In this document: in pieces, positions 14,129-22,964 of the stretch
Numbering within the stretch: position 1 is the stretch's first letter
Layout of the letters: every line of letters starts with the position of its first letter
Assembly: GCA_011390615.1 (NCBI GenBank)
Contig: JAABSB010000012.1
Span: 1-35,550 of the forward strand
Origin: Desulfotignum sp.
GTDB lineage: Bacteria > Desulfobacterota > Desulfobacteria > Desulfobacterales > Desulfobacteraceae
Length of the DNA: 35,550 bases
Reading direction: 5' to 3'
Position numbers and translations under genes: made by a program
Notes under the pieces: generated by a model
The model's input: the letters and a program-made list of their open reading frames with translations, nothing else
What the model was told of the DNA's origin: nothing
Databases searched by the model: none

Positions 14129-15661
14129 TTACATATCCCAGTGTGCGATTTTGAGCAGCAGGGTTTCATTGATGGGCAGCTTCAGGCGCAGGTTTTTGGC
14201 AGCCCCGTATATGGAGTTAACTGTGCTGATGGGCATCCAGTACACATTTTCAATGATGCGTTTCTGGGCTTTTTCGTAGAGCGCCCGTCGTTTTTCCCTG
14301 TCAAAGGAAAACCGTGCCTCTTCTATCCAGGCAGCCAATTCAGCATCGCCGGTATAATTTTTTCTGGACCCTTCACCAAACCAGATGGGCAGGGTACCGT
14401 CCGCATCCAGGAGCATGTAGCTGGCCCATCCGAAATTGCCGACATCTTTGGCCCTGCCGCCGTCCCGCACCTCTATGGCCTGGCCGATATTGCCCCTGAA
14501 ATCCTTGAGAAGCAATGTGATCCCCACTTTTTTGAGAAAACCCATGGCCGCGGAATTGAACTGGTGCTGGATGGGGTAATAATACATCACCTCCATTTCA
14601 AATCCGTTTTCATACCCGGCTTCTTTCAGCAGCTGTCTGGCTTTTTCCGGGTTGTATGCAAGGCCTTCAAGGTCCGGGGTGTAGCCGAAATCAAATGGGC
14701 TCAGGGGGGAGTTGATGAGCTCTGCATGCCCCTGGAACATGGTGTCGATGATTGCCTGGCGGTCAATGGCATGCCAGATGGCCTGGCGGACCCGCTTGTC
14801 CTGAACCGGGCTTTTGCCTGCCCGGCCCAGGGTGTCGAACTGCCAGAAATTGATGCGGTGGGAAGGGGTTTCCAGCACCTTGGTCCTGGGGTTTTTCTCC
14901 ACCAGGGCCACTTTGTCCGGATCCAGTTTCGAGATCAGGTGCACGTTGCCGGATATCAGTTCGGCAATCCGGGTGGACTGCTCTGGAATGACCCGGATGG
15001 TAATATTTTTGATCTTGGGAAGTCCGTCCACCCAGTAGGTGTCATTGGCGGTCAGCACAAGCTGTGATCCCTTGTCCCACTTGACCATTTTATAAGGGCC
15101 GGTGCCCATGGCAACGTGTGCCACTTCCTGGCCCTGGTTTTTTTTACCGAATTCCGGTTCATAGGGGAAAAATGTGCAGAAGCGCTCCAGAATCAGCGGA
15201 TAGGGCCCGGTGGTGTGAACCCTGAAATGCAGATCATCGATGATCTCCACGTCCTTGATAAATGTATAGGCACCCCGGAGCTTGGATTTCATGTCCGGGT
15301 TCAGTATCCAGTCCATGATGGTAAACCGGACGGCTTCCGATGTGAGGGGTTTTCCGTTGTGAAAGGTCACACCCGGCTGAAGGGCAAATTCCCAGGTTGT
15401 GTCATCCAGCCGTTTCCAGGAACGGGCCAGGCCGGGTTTGATGGACAGATCATCCAGGTCTCTTTCCACCAGGGAATCGGACACCATGTGATAGATATTG
15501 GTGAGGTTCAAAGAGGTGGTGGCATAAATGTCCATGGTGGGAATCTTGGTGCTGACCGCCCAGATCAGTGTATCATTTTTGGCTGCACCGGCCGGACCGG
15601 CAACCAGTCCCCAGAAAATGGCGGCTGTCAGGATGATCCCGAAAATTTTACAGGCTTTCAT
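14129..15661 (-). CDS. Peptide-type ABC transporter substrate-binding protein (SBP_bac_5)
   Basis: The protein has 510 residues from the ATG at 15661, preceded by AGAGGAGAA; an upstream in-frame ATG at 15808 would lie inside the preceding oppD gene. Residues 1-26 are a signal peptide ending in AGPAGAA. The mature part shows family-5 features: SLVERDLDDLSIKPGLARSW near the N-terminus, FHNGKPLTSEAVRFT, GTGPYKMVKWDKGSQLVL, and RQAIWHAIDRQAII. It should deliver an oligopeptide or similar ligand to the OppBCDF-like membrane complex encoded just upstream in the same operon. Being encoded near the end of the operon rather than first is unusual but seen. Confidence 0.9.
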   Translation of the reverse strand: MKACKIFGIILTAAIFWGLVAGPAGAAKNDTLIWAVSTKIPTMDIYATTSLNLTNIYHMVSDSLVERDLDDLSIKPGLARSWKRLDDTTWEFALQPGVTFHNGKPLTSEAVRFTIMDWILNPDMKSKLRGAYTFIKDVEIIDDLHFRVHTTGPYPLILERFCTFFPYEPEFGKKNQGQEVAHVAMGTGPYKMVKWDKGSQLVLTANDTYWVDGLPKIKNITIRVIPEQSTRIAELISGNVHLISKLDPDKVALVEKNPRTKVLETPSHRINFWQFDTLGRAGKSPVQDKRVRQAIWHAIDRQAIIDTMFQGHAELINSPLSPFDFGYTPDLEGLAYNPEKARQLLKEAGYENGFEMEVMYYYPIQHQFNSAAMGFLKKVGITLLLKDFRGNIGQAIEVRDGGRAKDVGNFGWASYMLLDADGTLPIWFGEGSRKNYTGDAELAAWIEEARFSFDREKRRALYEKAQKRIIENVYWMPISTVNSIYGAAKNLRLKLPINETLLLKIAHWDM

Positions 15662-15714
15662 GGTGTTTTCTCCTCTTCTGTTGCGTTGATTTATCGACTT
15701 GTCACAGCCGGTGG

Positions 15715-16698
15715 TCAGGTCACCAGCCAGCAGCGACATTTCACGGTTTTCTCCAGTTCTGTCAATGGCGGTTTTTTGTGTTTGCAGATATCTTCTGCCA
15801 TCCTGCATCGCGGTTCAAAAAGGCATCCCGGCGGAAGATGGTGCAGACTGGGCACCATGCCCGGTATTTCATCCAGGGATTTTCTGCCACGTACAAATTT
15901 TTCTCCCAGACGGGGCACCGACTGCATGATTCCTTGTGTATAGGGATGCCGGGGATGATCAAACAGCGTATCTGCAGGGGCATATTCCATGGCCTGGCCT
16001 GCATACATCACCAGGACATGGTCACTGACTTCGGCAATAACCCCTAAGTCGTGGGTGATCATCATCATGGCCATGCCGTATTCCTGTTTCAACGCCATCA
16101 TCAGGTCCAGGATCTGGGCCTGGATGGTGACATCCAGGGCCGTGGTGGGTTCATCGGCAATGAGCAGCTCGGGCCGGCATGCCAGGGCCATGGCGATCAT
16201 CACCCGCTGGCGCATCCCCCCGGACAGCTGGTGGGGATATTCATTTGCCCGCTTTTCAGGGGAGGGGATCCCGACTTTTTCAAGCATGACCACGGCCCGT
16301 GCCATGGCTGTTTTCCGGGAGATCCGGTGGTGGGCCGTGAACACTTCGGCGATCTGGTCACCCACCGTGTACAAGGGGTTCAGGGAGGTCATGGGCTCCT
16401 GGAAGATCATGGAGATCCGGTTTCCCCGAACCTGGCGCATCTGTTTGTCGGACAGCCGACCCAGATCCAGGTTGTCAAACACCATGGTGCCCCGGGAGAT
16501 GTTTCCCGGGGGCCGGCTGATCAGGTTCAGGATGCTCAATGCTGTCACGGATTTGCCACATCCGGATTCTCCCAGAATACCCAGGGTCTGCCCCTTGGTG
16601 ACCGTAAAGGACAATCCGTCCACCGCCTTGACCAGCCCTTCCGGGGTGGCAAACTCGGTGTGCAGATCGTCGACTTTCAGCAGATAGTTATCTGTCAT
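15715..16698 (-). CDS. oppD: Peptide ABC transporter ATPase, OppD type
   Basis: The protein has 327 residues from the ATG at 16698 ([11 protein letters not shown]); the open frame extends upstream but that overlaps oppF. Walker [11 protein letters not shown]-loop [11 protein letters not shown], signature LSGGMRQRV, Walker [13 protein letters not shown] and switch histidine ITHD are all intact. The C-terminal oligopeptide/dipeptide transporter extension has cysteines in [20 protein letters not shown], a cluster-binding-like Cys pattern found in many OppD/DppD proteins. It pairs with the OppF-type ATPase five bases upstream. Confidence 0.93.
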   Translation of the reverse strand: MTDNYLLKVDDLHTEFATPEGLVKAVDGLSFTVTKGQTLGILGESGCGKSVTALSILNLISRPPGNISRGTMVFDNLDLGRLSDKQMRQVRGNRISMIFQEPMTSLNPLYTVGDQIAEVFTAHHRISRKTAMARAVVMLEKVGIPSPEKRANEYPHQLSGGMRQRVMIAMALACRPELLIADEPTTALDVTIQAQILDLMMALKQEYGMAMMMITHDLGVIAEVSDHVLVMYAGQAMEYAPADTLFDHPRHPYTQGIMQSVPRLGEKFVRGRKSLDEIPGMVPSLHHLPPGCLFEPRCRMAEDICKHKKPPLTELEKTVKCRCWLVT

Positions 16699-16703
16699 GC
16701 CGG

Positions 16704-17690
16704 TTATCCTGTATATTTCAAGCAGCTGACCCAGTGGTTTTCCGATATCTTTACCATGGGTGGTTTTTCCTGCCGGCAGGCAGGAAACATGTCCGGGCAC
16801 CGGGTGTGAAAAACACAACCGGATGGCGGGTTGATGGGACTTGGCACATCCCCTTTTAAAATAATACGGCGGTTCTGTCTGTTTTTTTTGCCGGTGCCGG
16901 GAATTGCACTGAGCAGGGCCCGGGTATAGGGATGGGCAGGCCGGGTATACAGATCCCTGTCCGTGGCCGTCTCCATGATATGTCCCAGATACATGACCAC
17001 CACGCGGTCGGAAATATGCTCCACCACAGCCAGGTCATGGGCGATCACCAGGTATGACAGATCGAATTTTTCCTTCAGTCGGTCCAGCAGGTTGATGATC
17101 TGGGCCTGGATGGATACATCCAGCGCAGAAACCGGTTCATCAGCCACAATCAGGGTGGGATTCATGGCCAGGGCCCGGGCAATGCCGATACGCTGGCGCT
17201 GGCCCCCGGAAAATTCATGGGGATACCGGGCCATGTGGGAGGTACGCAATCCCACATCATGAAGCAGTGCCGCCACACGGTCCTGCCATTCCCCTCTTTC
17301 GGCCAGGCCGTGGACACGTATGGCTTCCCCGATGATATTTCTGATCCGCATGCGCGGGTTCAAAGAGGCATAGGGATCCTGAAAAATCATCTGTATTTTT
17401 TTGCGGAAATCGATCAGTTCCCGCCGGTTGAATGCGGTGATATCTCGTCCTCTGAAAAGAATGCTTCCGCCGGTTATATCATACAGTTTCATCAGGCACC
17501 GGCCCACCGTGGATTTGCCGCATCCGGATTCTCCTACAAGGCCTAAGGTTTCGCCGGCTCGGAGAAAAAAGCTGATATCATCCACAGCCTTTACATGCCC
17601 GGTGGTTTTTTTCATCACCCCGGCTTTGATGGGGAAATATTTTTTGAGATCTCGGACCTCTAGGATATGATCAGGCAGTGACCGGCTCAT
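16704..17690 (-). CDS. oppF: Peptide ABC transporter ATPase, OppF type
   Basis: The protein has 328 residues from the ATG at 17690, with AAAGGA six bases before; a TTG two codons earlier is unlikely. Walker [11 protein letters not shown]-loop [11 protein letters not shown], signature FSGGQRQRI, Walker [13 protein letters not shown] and switch LVIAHD are complete. The C-terminal extension [21 protein letters not shown] is typical of OppF/DppF. It begins two bases after the oppC stop, so the genes are translationally close. Confidence 0.93.
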   Translation of the reverse strand: MSRSLPDHILEVRDLKKYFPIKAGVMKKTTGHVKAVDDISFFLRAGETLGLVGESGCGKSTVGRCLMKLYDITGGSILFRGRDITAFNRRELIDFRKKIQMIFQDPYASLNPRMRIRNIIGEAIRVHGLAERGEWQDRVAALLHDVGLRTSHMARYPHEFSGGQRQRIGIARALAMNPTLIVADEPVSALDVSIQAQIINLLDRLKEKFDLSYLVIAHDLAVVEHISDRVVVMYLGHIMETATDRDLYTRPAHPYTRALLSAIPGTGKKNRQNRRIILKGDVPSPINPPSGCVFHTRCPDMFPACRQEKPPMVKISENHWVSCLKYTG

Positions 17691-17692
17691 GG

Positions 17693-18610
17693 TCAATCCT
17701 TTCTCATGTGGGGGTCCACCAGGTCCCTAAGGGCATCCCCCAGCAGGTTTATGCCCAGGGCGCTCAGGAAAATGGCAAACCCGGGAAAGGCGGCCAGCCA
17801 CCATTCACCCAGCATATAATCCCTGCCTTCTGCCAGCATCATCCCCCAGGACGGGGTGGGGGGCTGGATTCCCAGGCCCAGAAAACTGAGCAGCGATTCC
17901 CGGATGATGGCCCGGGCCACTTCAACCGTGCCCAGTACCAGGATGGCGGGCAGCAGGTTGGGCAGGATATGGACCAGCAGGATGCGCTTTGTGCTGAAGG
18001 CCAGGGTTATGGCGCACAGGACAAATTCACTTTCCTTGAGTTTGATGGTTTCCACCCGGGTTACCCGGGTAAACACCGGCCAGCCGGTCACCCCCAGGGC
18101 AAAAATGATATTCTGTAAAGAGGGACCGATCACCGCCACCAGGGAGATGGCAAACAGGATAAAGGGGAACCCCATCATGACATTCACCATAAAAGAGATG
18201 ACAGAATCGGTCCTGCCGCCGAAATACCCGGCCATCAGCCCCAGAATTACCCCTATGCCCACCTGGATGCACACGGCGGACAGACCCACAATCAAAGATA
18301 CCCTTGTCCCGTAAATAATGCGGCTCAGGGTATCCCTGCCCACGCCGTCCGTTCCCAGCAGGTGGCGGTCGGATCCATTTTCCATAAATGACGGGGGCAG
18401 CAGCCGCTGTATGATATTTTGCTCATACGGATCATGTGGGGCGATGAGGGGGGCCGCTACTGCAAACACCAGCATCACCGCCAGGATGATGCCGCCCATG
18501 ACTCCCATTTTCAGATGCCACATTTTACGGCAGATGCGGAACAGGGTGGATGGTCTGCCGTGTTGTTCTGCCGGCTGCATGGGCATGGTGTCAGATATCA
18601 TCGGGTTCAT
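17693..18610 (-). CDS. oppC: Peptide ABC transporter permease, OppC type
   Basis: The protein has 305 residues from the ATG at 18610, which follows GGAGTAAATGG; the frame upstream overlaps oppB and is not used. An N-terminal helix (GVMGGIILAVMLVFAVAAP) is followed by the OppC signature HLLGTDGVGRDTLSRIIYG. Further membrane helices follow, with the EAA-like loop (VLGTVEVARAIIRESLLSFLG) near the C-terminus. It forms the membrane channel with the OppB-type permease, whose stop lies four bases upstream. Confidence 0.92.
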   Translation of the reverse strand: MNPMISDTMPMQPAEQHGRPSTLFRICRKMWHLKMGVMGGIILAVMLVFAVAAPLIAPHDPYEQNIIQRLLPPSFMENGSDRHLLGTDGVGRDTLSRIIYGTRVSLIVGLSAVCIQVGIGVILGLMAGYFGGRTDSVISFMVNVMMGFPFILFAISLVAVIGPSLQNIIFALGVTGWPVFTRVTRVETIKLKESEFVLCAITLAFSTKRILLVHILPNLLPAILVLGTVEVARAIIRESLLSFLGLGIQPPTPSWGMMLAEGRDYMLGEWWLAAFPGFAIFLSALGINLLGDALRDLVDPHMRKD

Positions 18611-18614
18611 CCAT

Positions 18615-19535
18615 TTACTCCAGACGGATTCTCGGGTCGATAAGGGCGGTGAGAATATCGGCCAGCAGGTTGCCGAACACCACGCACAGGGCAAAAAATA
18701 CCACAATAGCCTGGACCACGGGATAATCCCCCATGCGGATAGATTCTACGGCCAGCCGGCCCAGGCCGGGCCAGGCAAACACGGTTTCCGTGACCACTGC
18801 CCCGCCCAGGAGCAGGCTCAACTGCATGCCGGTGACGGTTACCAGGGGAATCACCGCGTTTTTAAATGCGTGCTTGACCATGACCTTTCTTTCCAGCAGG
18901 CCTTTGGCCCGGGCCGTCCGGATATAATCCTGGTTCAACACGTCCAGCATGCCGGACCGCACCAGCCGCATGTTCACCGGCAGAAGCCAGGCCCCGAGGG
19001 TAACGGCCGGCAGGATCATGTGCCAGATGGTGTCACTGCCGGAAATGGGCAGCCATCCCAGAAACACGCCGAAAATGATGATGAGCATGATACCCAGCCA
19101 GTACAGGGGCATGGCCTGGCCGACAATGGCCAGAAAAGTGACCAGATTGTCAAATATGGTATAGCGTTTAACAGCAGAAATAATGCCCATGGGAATGGCC
19201 AGTGCATTGGCCAGCACTACGGCCATCAAAGAAAGGCTCAATGTGGCAGGCACCCGCTCCAGCATCAGGGCCAGGGCCGGGGTTTTGGATACAAAGGAGT
19301 TGCCGAAATCACCATGCAGGATGATTTTTTTTAAAAAAACCAGGTACTGCACGATCACGGGCCGGTCCAGGCCCATGGATTTTTTAAAGATCTCGATATC
19401 TTCCAGTCCGGCTTCCGGGGGCAGCAGCAGAAGTGCCGGGTCGGAATTCAAGAACAGCAGAAAAAAAGAGATCATGGAGATGGCCAGACATACCGCCACT
19501 GCCTGGACCAGCCGCCGGATAATATAGGCTTTCAT
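18615..19535 (-). CDS. oppB: Peptide ABC transporter permease, OppB type
   Basis: The protein has 306 residues. The start MKAYIIRRLVQAVAVCLAIS is the canonical first helix of OppB/DppB. MGLDRPVIVQYLVFLKKIIL and GDFGNSFVSK form the conserved periplasmic loop, and RTARAKGLLERKVMVKHAFKN is the cytoplasmic EAA loop that docks the ATPases. Six membrane segments are expected. It is the first transporter gene of the operon, 37 bases after the amidohydrolase. Confidence 0.92.
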   Translation of the reverse strand: MKAYIIRRLVQAVAVCLAISMISFFLLFLNSDPALLLLPPEAGLEDIEIFKKSMGLDRPVIVQYLVFLKKIILHGDFGNSFVSKTPALALMLERVPATLSLSLMAVVLANALAIPMGIISAVKRYTIFDNLVTFLAIVGQAMPLYWLGIMLIIIFGVFLGWLPISGSDTIWHMILPAVTLGAWLLPVNMRLVRSGMLDVLNQDYIRTARAKGLLERKVMVKHAFKNAVIPLVTVTGMQLSLLLGGAVVTETVFAWPGLGRLAVESIRMGDYPVVQAIVVFFALCVVFGNLLADILTALIDPRIRLE

Positions 19536-19572
19536 CTTTCCAACCGGGTTGCCATAAAATTATCGGATGCCT

Positions 19573-20796
19573 TCATGTGTCACAACCCTCATCTATGTTG
19601 ATGCGTTTTCCCCCCATATGGATTTCCAGGAAGGTTTGCTTTTCCAGCAGCACCTGGATGTTTTCCAGAGGGTTGTGATTCAGAACCAGAAAGTCCGCCT
19701 GCATGCCGGGTGCGAGGGTGCCGGTGATATGACTGATCCCGATGGCTCTGGCCGCTTTTCCAGTGGCAGAGAGCAGAATATCGTGGGAATTCATGCCGGT
19801 CACAGCCAGTTCCGATAATTCAGCAGCATTGTTGCCATGCAGGTTGAACGGGGTTCCCGCATCTGTTCCCAGGGCAATGGTAACCCCGGCACGCCAGGCA
19901 TGGATGCAGGACTGAATACGCTCCTGGCGATGGCGTTCGGATTTTTCCACAATAAAGGACGGGATGCCGGATTGCCGTCCATGGCGAATAATGCAGGCCC
20001 CGGCCGCCAGGGTAGGGATAAGGGGTATCTGGTTCTTGTACATCATGTCAATGGCTTCGTTATCCAGGTTCATGCCATGTTCGATGGTATCGATGCCTGC
20101 CGCCAGGGCGACCTTTACCCCTTCCAGGCCCTGGGCATGGGCTGCCGCAGGAATCCCGGCTTTGTGGGCTTCTATGATACCGGCGCGCATCTCTTCAAAA
20201 CTGTACTGAGTATGCCCCGGCTCCACCCCCCGGGTGCAGATGCCGCCGGTGGCCATGAGCTTGATCACATCCGCACCGGCCTTGATCTGGGCACGGACCG
20301 CCTTGCACACCTCGTCAGGACCATCCGCTTCCCGGCCGATCTGCCAGCCGTGTCCGCCGGTCATACAGATCATCTGTCCGGCACACAGAATCCGGGGACC
20401 TGAAATCCGGCCCTGATTGATGGCATCCCTGACCCTGAGCCCCACATGGTTGAGACACCCCAGATCCCGGACCGTTGTAAATCCTGCATTCAGGGTCTGC
20501 CGGGCGTGGATCATCATGCGTATGGCGGCAGTTGCATCATCCATGGTCATCAAGGGCGCGGTGGGATCGGGAGATCCATCCATGACCAAATGAACATGGC
20601 AGTCGATCATTCCCGGCATCACTGTCAGCCCGGAGATATCTGTTTCTTTTGTATTATCTTTTGCATCGGCTGCCTGAGAAAATGCTGTCATGGGGCCGAC
20701 ACCTGCAATGGTATCGTTTTCAACCAGAAGCCAGCCAGGGTCGAGCACATCACCGGTGCCGGTGATGATGGTGCCGTTTTTATAAAGGGTTTTCAT
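19573..20796 (-). CDS. Amidohydrolase (imidazolonepropionase/prolidase-like)
   Basis: The protein has 407 residues. Metal ligands of the amidohydrolase superfamily are present in order: His67 and His69 (MIDCHVHL), carboxylated Lys179 (DVIKLMATGG), His220 (AAAHAQG), His240 (TIEHG) and Asp312 (LGTDAGTP). The pattern matches the binuclear subtype I group that includes Zn-dependent Xaa-Pro or N-acyl dipeptide hydrolases and imidazolonepropionase-like proteins. The C-terminal segment TGTLAPGMQADFLVLNHNPL is the usual small beta-domain. It has no signal peptide, so it acts in the cytoplasm, most simply on whatever the downstream Opp-like importer brings in. It follows the GntR gene by 47 bases. Confidence 0.88.
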   Translation of the reverse strand: MKTLYKNGTIITGTGDVLDPGWLLVENDTIAGVGPMTAFSQAADAKDNTKETDISGLTVMPGMIDCHVHLVMDGSPDPTAPLMTMDDATAAIRMMIHARQTLNAGFTTVRDLGCLNHVGLRVRDAINQGRISGPRILCAGQMICMTGGHGWQIGREADGPDEVCKAVRAQIKAGADVIKLMATGGICTRGVEPGHTQYSFEEMRAGIIEAHKAGIPAAAHAQGLEGVKVALAAGIDTIEHGMNLDNEAIDMMYKNQIPLIPTLAAGACIIRHGRQSGIPSFIVEKSERHRQERIQSCIHAWRAGVTIALGTDAGTPFNLHGNNAAELSELAVTGMNSHDILLSATGKAARAIGISHITGTLAPGMQADFLVLNHNPLENIQVLLEKQTFLEIHMGGKRINIDEGCDT

Positions 20797-20843
20797 TCCG
20801 AATATCTCTTCGCTTTCATATGTGGGTTGTTTCCTGGTGGGTG

Positions 20844-21572
20844 CTATTTTTTGGGATCCAATTCACGGTACCGCTCCACAAGCATTTTTGAGCGTTCAAA
20901 ATGGCCCGCCATCAGTTCCCGGGCCTGGCCGATTCTGTTGTTTTTAATACAGTCAAAAAACTTTTCATTGTATCCAAAATCCTCTTTTGCCTCAGGAAAC
21001 GAAAACGGCAGTTTCGAGGTGAACTCCCTGGAAATTTTAATGGCCGCGCCCATGGAGGATGCCAGCAGGCCGTTGTGGCAGGCCACCGCAATCAGCCGGT
21101 GGAAATCCACCTGGTTGTGGCGGTCGATGGTTCCTTTTTCCAGGGCCTTGCGGCAGGTGTCCAGATTTTTTCTCAACATGGCAAGATCAGAGTCTTCCCT
21201 GCGGGCACATGCCATCTCCAGAACAACGGGTTCAATATTCCGTCTGAAATCGATGACCTCTTCAATGGTCAGCCCCCCCAGGTGGTAACAGTCCAGCACC
21301 ACATGAAGGATGCGTTCAGAATTGCCTTCAGCAACAAAGCTGCCGCCCAGGGCTCCCCTGCGTTTTTCAATCAGGCCTTCTGCCACAAGCTGGCCCAGGG
21401 CTTCGCGCATCACGGTTTTGGATACCTTGAACTGCTTGCGCAATTCTTCTTCCGAGGGCAGTTTGTCTCCGGGTTTCAGTCGCCGGTCATAAATCGCATC
21501 CTTCAGGATATCCCGGACTTTATCAGGGATATTGGATGCCCCCATATCCGGCACAGTTAATACATGGTTCAT
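20844..21572 (-). CDS. GntR/FadR-family transcriptional regulator with FCD domain
   Basis: The protein has 242 residues. Residues 15-80 form a winged helix (AIYDRRLKPGDKLPSEEEL, VSKTVMREALGQLVAEGLI, EKRRGALGGSFVAEG). Residues 95-225 form the all-helical FCD ligand domain, with metal-ligand candidates in VDFHRLIAVACHNG. FCD regulators usually sense small carboxylates or amino-acid-like ligands. It is the first gene of the operon that runs through the amidohydrolase, opp genes and racemase, and a palindromic site overlaps its own promoter, so autoregulation and control of the whole operon are likely. GGGAGATGTC precedes the ATG. Confidence 0.9.
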   Translation of the reverse strand: MNHVLTVPDMGASNIPDKVRDILKDAIYDRRLKPGDKLPSEEELRKQFKVSKTVMREALGQLVAEGLIEKRRGALGGSFVAEGNSERILHVVLDCYHLGGLTIEEVIDFRRNIEPVVLEMACARREDSDLAMLRKNLDTCRKALEKGTIDRHNQVDFHRLIAVACHNGLLASSMGAAIKISREFTSKLPFSFPEAKEDFGYNEKFFDCIKNNRIGQARELMAGHFERSKMLVERYRELDPKK

Positions 21573-21605
21573 GACATCTCCCTCATTGGGGGGTTATGTT
21601 CATAC

Positions 21606-21635
21606 GTCATACTTCATACGTATTAAGTATGTCAA
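21606..21635 (-). promoter_or_regulatory. Promoter with palindromic operator for the GntR-led operon
   Basis: On the minus strand TTGACA (21630-21635) is followed after 18 bases by TATGAC (21606-21611). Between and overlapping them CATACTT (21608-21614) and AAGTATG (21625-21631) form an inverted repeat centred on ATACGTAT. A repressor bound here would cover both promoter boxes. The rest of 21573-21847 shows no gene. Confidence 0.65.
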
Positions 21636-21847
21636 CCCCGTTTTTGCATTTTTTTTCAAATTGGTTGTGGGATTAATACTGTCGAACCTAAAACGCTATG
21701 GATAGAACAAATGAAAGAACGGAAAATCAAAGTTTTTGTTTTTATTAGTGTCTGGTCACGTAGAGCGGTGTAGCCGCTTTTCCTCTGATATCCGGTCAGG
21801 ATGGGTTTTTGCCTGGCGGTCAGCGGTGCTTTTTGTCCGGTTTCAGA

Positions 21848-22930
21848 TCATCTGGCCCACCGGTAGAGCCCCCGGGATACCCGTTCGAGTTTGCCCAGTT
21901 GTACCAGGCGGAACACGATGTTTCTGACCTTCTGGGAATCCATGTCCGATTTTTCGATCACTTCAGCCACTTGGGTGAGCCGTTTTGTCCGCCGTTTGAA
22001 CAGTGCCTCAATGCCGGCTGCATTTTTGATATTTCCTGACGTGGTTTCAGGCGGGGCAGCCTTTTTGGGTCCTTTTTTGAAGGCAGCTTGAGGGGCAGAG
22101 GTTTTTTTGGCAGGTTTGATTTTTTTTAGCCGTTTCAGCCGGGTGGGTGCAATTTTTTCCTTTTTTGTCCGCACCGTTTGGGCGGGTGGTTCTTCAGGAG
22201 TCATGCCGTCATCCAGCTCGACCCCGAACAATCCGGACAGGTCAGCCTGGTCCTCCATGATGCGCGAAGATTTCTGCCTGGACCGGGTCAGCAGCTCTTT
22301 TTTGCCGGCTTTGACTGTTTCAGACACCAGGTCTTTGACATCGGCTTTGCGGAGCACAAAAAACAGGGACGGGTCCTGGTCCAGCCGGGCACCGACCCCG
22401 TACAAAACTGCTGCCACATGCTTGCACATAACGGCCCAGTCCGGGCAGGAGCAGTCCAGGGAGATTTCTTCCGGGGCCGGGAAAAGCCCTTCGCCTTTCC
22501 GGGTGAACACCGCTTCCAGTGTTTTGGGAAACTGGCCGGCCAGCAGTTGTTTCAGACTGTCCATCTGACCTTTGCACCGGGCCTGGATATGGTGCCACTG
22601 TTTTTTTGGGATCGGCTGGATTGTGATGAAGACCCGGTATGGCGGTCCTGCGCTGCCGGCCACCAGTGCCGTGATGGTTCCCGGTGTGATTTGAAGGTCC
22701 AGAACCGCCCCGTGTCGGACATAGCTTCTGCCCCGGCCGATCCGGTTGGCATAATCGGCATACTGTTCCAGGTTCCGGTTCCAGGATTTGCCCCACCAGG
22801 TTCTGGCCAGGGTTCTGCCTTCGATGATAACGGGTTGGATTCCCGGGTTTTTCTTTTTCAGGGCGTTGCGTTTTCTTTCCGCCCGGGCCTTTTTCTGGGC
22901 CACACTGACGTATGCGGGGTAATAGTACAT
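21848..22930 (-). CDS. SWIM zinc-finger protein with basic linker and C-terminal winged helix
   Basis: The protein has 360 residues. Residues 30-130 are the conserved N-terminal domain of bacterial SWIM proteins (RTWWGKSWNRNLEQYADYANR). The SWIM finger is CSCPDWAVMCKHVAAVLYG (C-x-C-x6-C-x-H) near residue 162. Residues 250-300 are rich in Lys, Pro and Ala, and the last 60 residues (IEALFKRRTKRLTQVAEVIE, VFRLVQLGKLERVSRGLYRW) look like a winged helix. SWIM domains bind nucleic acid or protein partners, and bacterial ones are often encoded beside SNF2 helicases, as here (34 bases downstream of one). AAGGA lies seven bases before the ATG. Confidence 0.88.
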   Translation of the reverse strand: MYYYPAYVSVAQKKARAERKRNALKKKNPGIQPVIIEGRTLARTWWGKSWNRNLEQYADYANRIGRGRSYVRHGAVLDLQITPGTITALVAGSAGPPYRVFITIQPIPKKQWHHIQARCKGQMDSLKQLLAGQFPKTLEAVFTRKGEGLFPAPEEISLDCSCPDWAVMCKHVAAVLYGVGARLDQDPSLFFVLRKADVKDLVSETVKAGKKELLTRSRQKSSRIMEDQADLSGLFGVELDDGMTPEEPPAQTVRTKKEKIAPTRLKRLKKIKPAKKTSAPQAAFKKGPKKAAPPETTSGNIKNAAGIEALFKRRTKRLTQVAEVIEKSDMDSQKVRNIVFRLVQLGKLERVSRGLYRWAR

Positions 22931-22964
22931 GGGTAAATCCTTCGCAATTATTCTTGTTCCGAAA

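Noticed and set aside
14030-15067. 345-codon plus-strand frame opposite the binding protein
   Set aside because: Antisense shadow; the minus-strand gene has a signal peptide and family-5 motifs.
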